From an uncultured bacterium (GTDB lineage: Bacteria > Bacteroidota > Bacteroidia > Bacteroidales > Bacteroidaceae), in NCBI GenBank assembly GCA_905214795.1, contig CAJMNM010000008.1, positions 29,254 to 93,253 on the forward strand: a stretch of DNA of 64,000 nucleotides, written 5' to 3'. How positions within the stretch are numbered: position 1 is the stretch's first letter; each line of letters opens with the position of its first letter. Shown here piece by piece: positions 61,162 to 64,000 of the stretch. The notes beneath the pieces were generated by a model. That model was not told where the DNA came from. It saw only the letters and a program-made list of their open reading frames with translations, and searched no databases. The position numbers and the translations under genes were made by a program.

Positions 61162-63807
61162 ATGAGAAATGTACAATCTTTAAAACTACATATGATAATT
61201 GTAGTTTTATTGTTCTTGTTAGGGACATTCCTGAGATTGAATGCACAGGTCTGGGTTCCCGTTAGCGATTATTCAACAATTAATAGTACCGACAAGTATT
61301 TATTGGTTGATGTGTTGAGCGGAAAGGCTGTGGGTGTTCAGGGCAAAGCTCCAAAATACAATGTAAAAGTGGCGGCTGTTAATTTTCAGGAAAGCGGAAT
61401 GATTGTTAACGATGAATTGATTCAGGATAATATAAAATGGACTTTTACAAAATCGTCTGATGGTTATTATTATATCAGTTCTCAAGCAGGAAAATCATAC
61501 AGGTTATATTGCGATGGCACTGCATTGTATGTTATTAGTACTTCAACTAGTGATTATGTTAAATGGCAACTGGATTATAAAATTTATGATTATATCGGAT
61601 TCTTTGAGAAAACTTCAGGGAGAGTCCTTTGCTTGTCCGGAGGTGTTTGGAAAATGTATTCAAATACAGCTATATCTTATATATCCTCAAATCCAACTCA
61701 CATGGTGGTATATGAGTTTAGTGAGGTTATTCCACCTGTTGCATCTTGTTATAGTGGTCTGTATTATGAACCTTTTGATGTGACATTATCTGCAGAGGAG
61801 GGGTATTCTATACATTATACAGTAGATGGGACGGAACCAACTGTTGCGAGTCCGGAATATACGGAACCGATTCATATCACTGGGCAGACCACGTTAAAAG
61901 CAATTGCTGTAAATGGTGATGCGGTCAGTAAAGTGTATGTTGCCGAGTACAAATTCGGAGAGACAATGGAAAATATAGCGTCTTTTAAACAGTTGCAGGA
62001 TGGTGATGAGGCAAGGCTGTTATTGAAAGATGCGTATGTTATTGGTGCAGATGCTGATAATTATTATGTTCAGGATGCGACCGGCGGAATAGTTATAAGT
62101 CGTACTGAGAACAACTGGGCTGTAAACGATATTTTAAATGGTGTGGTTAAAGGTAAATTTGATAACAGTAACGGATTGCCTAAGCTGCAACTTGCAGATT
62201 GTCTGGTTGAGGTGTCCTCAGATGGTGGTAATATCCGGCCTGCTGGTTTAACGATAGATGATTTGATTACTGAACCTCAAAAATATCTATGTACTTTGGT
62301 AAAGTTGGATGAGGTTTCGTATGATGGAAAAGGATATATAGTGTCGGAAAAAACGGAAAACAAAATCGCTTTTTACGATAAGTTTAATGTCGCAGACCAA
62401 GCTGTATGGCCTTCATTGGTAGATATTACGGGGATTTTATTTATTGAGGGTAATGTTCCTCAAATAGCAATCCGTTCGTGGAAAGATGTCGAAGATGCAA
62501 CAAATTTGGTTGCACCGGATTTTTTCTGGAGTTCTTCTTCTTATACTGCAGATTTTGCATTGCCTGAAATGGCCGAATATCCGATTCTGACTAATTCCTC
62601 TGATGGTAATTTGACGTTTGTTTCATCTGATACCGGTGTGGCTACGATTTCGTCTACCGGAGAAATAACGTTGACAGGCACAGGTACAACTGTGATTACG
62701 GCGACTGTATCGGAAACCGAGAGTTATACAATGGCTACGGCCAGCTATGAGCTGACAGTAATCAGTTCTTTGGCTACTCAACGTGTGGCTTTTGTCAGTA
62801 TAAGTACATTTGATAATAAAGCTTATGCTTTATCCAATGTGAGTACGGGTTCTGGTAAGTTAAAAGCTGTTCCGGTGAGGCTGTTTAATGGAAAAGTACT
62901 TTGTACGTCTGATGTAGATAAAATAAGTTGGTATATAGAAGGAGATAATACAGCGATACGTTCAGCTAGTGGTCAATACTTGACTTATAGTGCTACCACA
63001 AGTCTGAGAATGTCGGATAATGCATATCTTTGGAATCATACATCAAAGAATGGTGATTGGTATTGGGCGCCTAACGATGATTCGGAAAGAGGAATTGCAT
63101 ATTCTACGGAAACGGGAACAGATGGATTTTTTGGAGCTTACGGTTTAGCTTATAGAACAAAATCCGAGGCAAAATTATTGGTTGAAGGATATGTTCGAAC
63201 TGCCACTTCAGGAAAGTTTGGTACAATGTGTTTGCCTTATGGTGTTGAGGCGACAGATATGTCGGGTGCTGTATTTTATGAGATTGCCGGGAAGAAAGTA
63301 GATGATAACGGTATGCCGGTTCAGCTTGTTCTTTCTCCCGTAGAATACTTACAAGCTGGTAAGCCCTATTTATTCAAGGCCGAGGCTGATGAAATCGTGT
63401 TGGCTTATAGCGGTGAACCTGCGTCTGTAGCTATAGGATGGAATGGTTTGATAGGTTCTTTTGACGGGGTAGGAGCAGAGGCCTCTGCTATACTTGAAGA
63501 TAAGTATCTTTTGTCAAACAACAAAATAGTTAAGTGTGGTAAAGGATGTACGTTGGGAACTAATAGAGCCTATATTGATATAGAGCAGGTACCGGTGATT
63601 GATTATAGCGGTGTAAATATGTTGACTATTCAGATAAGTACACCGACAGCAGTGAATGATGTGCATGGTATGTCGCAGACTCGTACGGATATTTATAATA
63701 TTCTTGGACAAAAGATATATGATCAGGTTGATATAAATGATGTCGCAAATAAACTGCCGTCAGGAATATATGTAATAAACGGTAAAAAAGTTATTCTGAA
63801 TAAATAA
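61162..63807 (+). CDS. Secreted multidomain surface protein with T9SS-like C-terminal domain
   Basis: 881-aa exported protein. A signal peptide (1 to about 29, LFLLGTFLRLNAQ) precedes an N-terminal beta domain. A chitobiase C-terminal-like domain follows at about 190-265 (SIHYTVDGTEPTVASPEY), then an OB-fold-like domain of the DUF5689 type (about 270-445, DNYYVQDATGGIVISR), a Big-2-like Ig domain (about 465-540, TVITATVSETESY) and a long unrecognised region. The C-terminus (about 825-881) is RTDIYNILGQKIYDQVD plus LPSGIYVINGKKV, the pattern of Bacteroidetes type IX sorting domains. Function unknown, likely surface-bound and perhaps carbohydrate-binding. A small 53-aa gene follows 23 bases later. 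Confidence 0.85.
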   Translation: MRNVQSLKLHMIIVVLLFLLGTFLRLNAQVWVPVSDYSTINSTDKYLLVDVLSGKAVGVQGKAPKYNVKVAAVNFQESGMIVNDELIQDNIKWTFTKSSDGYYYISSQAGKSYRLYCDGTALYVISTSTSDYVKWQLDYKIYDYIGFFEKTSGRVLCLSGGVWKMYSNTAISYISSNPTHMVVYEFSEVIPPVASCYSGLYYEPFDVTLSAEEGYSIHYTVDGTEPTVASPEYTEPIHITGQTTLKAIAVNGDAVSKVYVAEYKFGETMENIASFKQLQDGDEARLLLKDAYVIGADADNYYVQDATGGIVISRTENNWAVNDILNGVVKGKFDNSNGLPKLQLADCLVEVSSDGGNIRPAGLTIDDLITEPQKYLCTLVKLDEVSYDGKGYIVSEKTENKIAFYDKFNVADQAVWPSLVDITGILFIEGNVPQIAIRSWKDVEDATNLVAPDFFWSSSSYTADFALPEMAEYPILTNSSDGNLTFVSSDTGVATISSTGEITLTGTGTTVITATVSETESYTMATASYELTVISSLATQRVAFVSISTFDNKAYALSNVSTGSGKLKAVPVRLFNGKVLCTSDVDKISWYIEGDNTAIRSASGQYLTYSATTSLRMSDNAYLWNHTSKNGDWYWAPNDDSERGIAYSTETGTDGFFGAYGLAYRTKSEAKLLVEGYVRTATSGKFGTMCLPYGVEATDMSGAVFYEIAGKKVDDNGMPVQLVLSPVEYLQAGKPYLFKAEADEIVLAYSGEPASVAIGWNGLIGSFDGVGAEASAILEDKYLLSNNKIVKCGKGCTLGTNRAYIDIEQVPVIDYSGVNMLTIQISTPTAVNDVHGMSQTRTDIYNILGQKIYDQVDINDVANKLPSGIYVINGKKVILNK

Positions 63808-63830
63808 ATGAATAAAAGAAATAGAAAATT

Positions 63831-63992
63831 ATGAAAAAAACATATGTAACCCCACAAACGGAATTTGTACAATTTACTTATGAGACCATAATTAGCCTTA
63901 GTTCGGGGCAGGAGATATTAGAAGTAGACAACGAATCAACCGATAATGTATCGGGTGATTCAAATACAGACAGATGGTCGGAATTATGGTAA
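63831..63992 (+). CDS. 53-aa small protein of the MKKxYxxPxxE type
   Basis: Complete small gene at the window end: it begins MKKTYVTPQTEFVQFTYETI, has ISLSSGQEILE, then an Asp/Asn/Ser-rich tail ending RWSELW. No signal peptide or membrane helix is visible. Small proteins with an MKKxYxxPxxE start and an S-S-G segment are common after secreted proteins in Bacteroides and Prevotella, and have no established function. It is 23 bases after the 881-aa gene, so probably co-transcribed. Confidence 0.7.
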   Translation: MKKTYVTPQTEFVQFTYETIISLSSGQEILEVDNESTDNVSGDSNTDRWSELW

Positions 63993-64000
63993 TGGTTGTG

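Noticed and set aside
1..64000. CRISPR arrays, rRNA and tRNA genes
   Set aside because: No regularly spaced short repeats, no rRNA sequence and no cloverleaf-like stretch with the tRNA T-loop consensus was noticed by reading. A tRNA scan was not possible, so a tRNA cannot be fully excluded.

Overview
The window reads as a chromosomal segment of a Bacteroidales bacterium (Bacteroides, Phocaeicola or Prevotella relatives). The main reasons are: promoters of the Bacteroidetes type (TAnnTTTG -7 boxes, one with a well-spaced TTTG -33 box), a short 287-residue primary sigma factor, ribosomal protein S16 with a long Ala/Glu tail, a type IX secretion plug protein (DUF5103), secreted proteins with a C-terminal sorting-like domain, a MacA/split-MacB/TolC efflux operon with a LytS/LytTR pair, and both Na+-NQR and RNF operons. 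The genus cannot be fixed from the sequence alone.

Layout. 0-6.3 kb (minus strand): a six-gene operon, TolC - MacA-like adaptor - MacB ATPase - MacB permease - sensor kinase - LytTR regulator (cut by the window edge), diverging from riboflavin synthase. 7-12 kb: a BrkB/YihY membrane protein, the RNase P RNA (minus strand, with a near-perfect promoter), the HtrA/DegP protease and primary sigma factor RpoD. 11.7-14.1 kb: a tightly overlapped cassette of a secreted 148-aa protein, an HprK-like kinase, an S26-type peptidase, a PqqD-like protein and a YjbR protein. 15-31 kb: ordinary housekeeping genes (hydroxyacid dehydrogenase, T9SS plug protein, mtgA, OmpA lipoprotein, proS, kdsA-kdsD, phospholipase D, a TPR protein, an orphan solute-binding protein, pgk, nth). 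31.5-38.1 kb: an AT-rich accessory region with a GLUG-type secreted protein, a repeat copy, a dead IS256-family transposase, a YD-repeat secreted protein and gene remnants. 38-45.6 kb: an M64 peptidase, guanine deaminase, an aminotransferase and a very long TamB.

45.7-59.6 kb holds two complete paralogous respiratory complexes on the same strand: nqrABCDEF, then (after rpsP) rseC-rnfBCDGEA. Both can couple redox reactions to ion pumping across the inner membrane. NqrC carries an extra N-terminal rubredoxin-like CxxC/CxxC domain. galE follows, and the window ends with an 881-aa secreted multidomain protein and a 53-aa small protein of a MKKxYxxP type.

The most unusual non-coding signal is a dispersed repeat of about 480-490 bp present three times (14.3, 34.2 and 52.4 kb; two in one orientation, one inverted). 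It is always intergenic, has imperfect terminal inverted repeats built from CCTTCAC units, and has two GTGAAGG..CCTTCAC hairpins near its ends. It does not appear to code for protein and looks like a non-autonomous mobile or structured element. Other points worth a second look are the PqqD/HprK/S26 cassette, the NqrC fusion, the missing ATG of tamB and the back-to-back promoters between the efflux operon and ribE.
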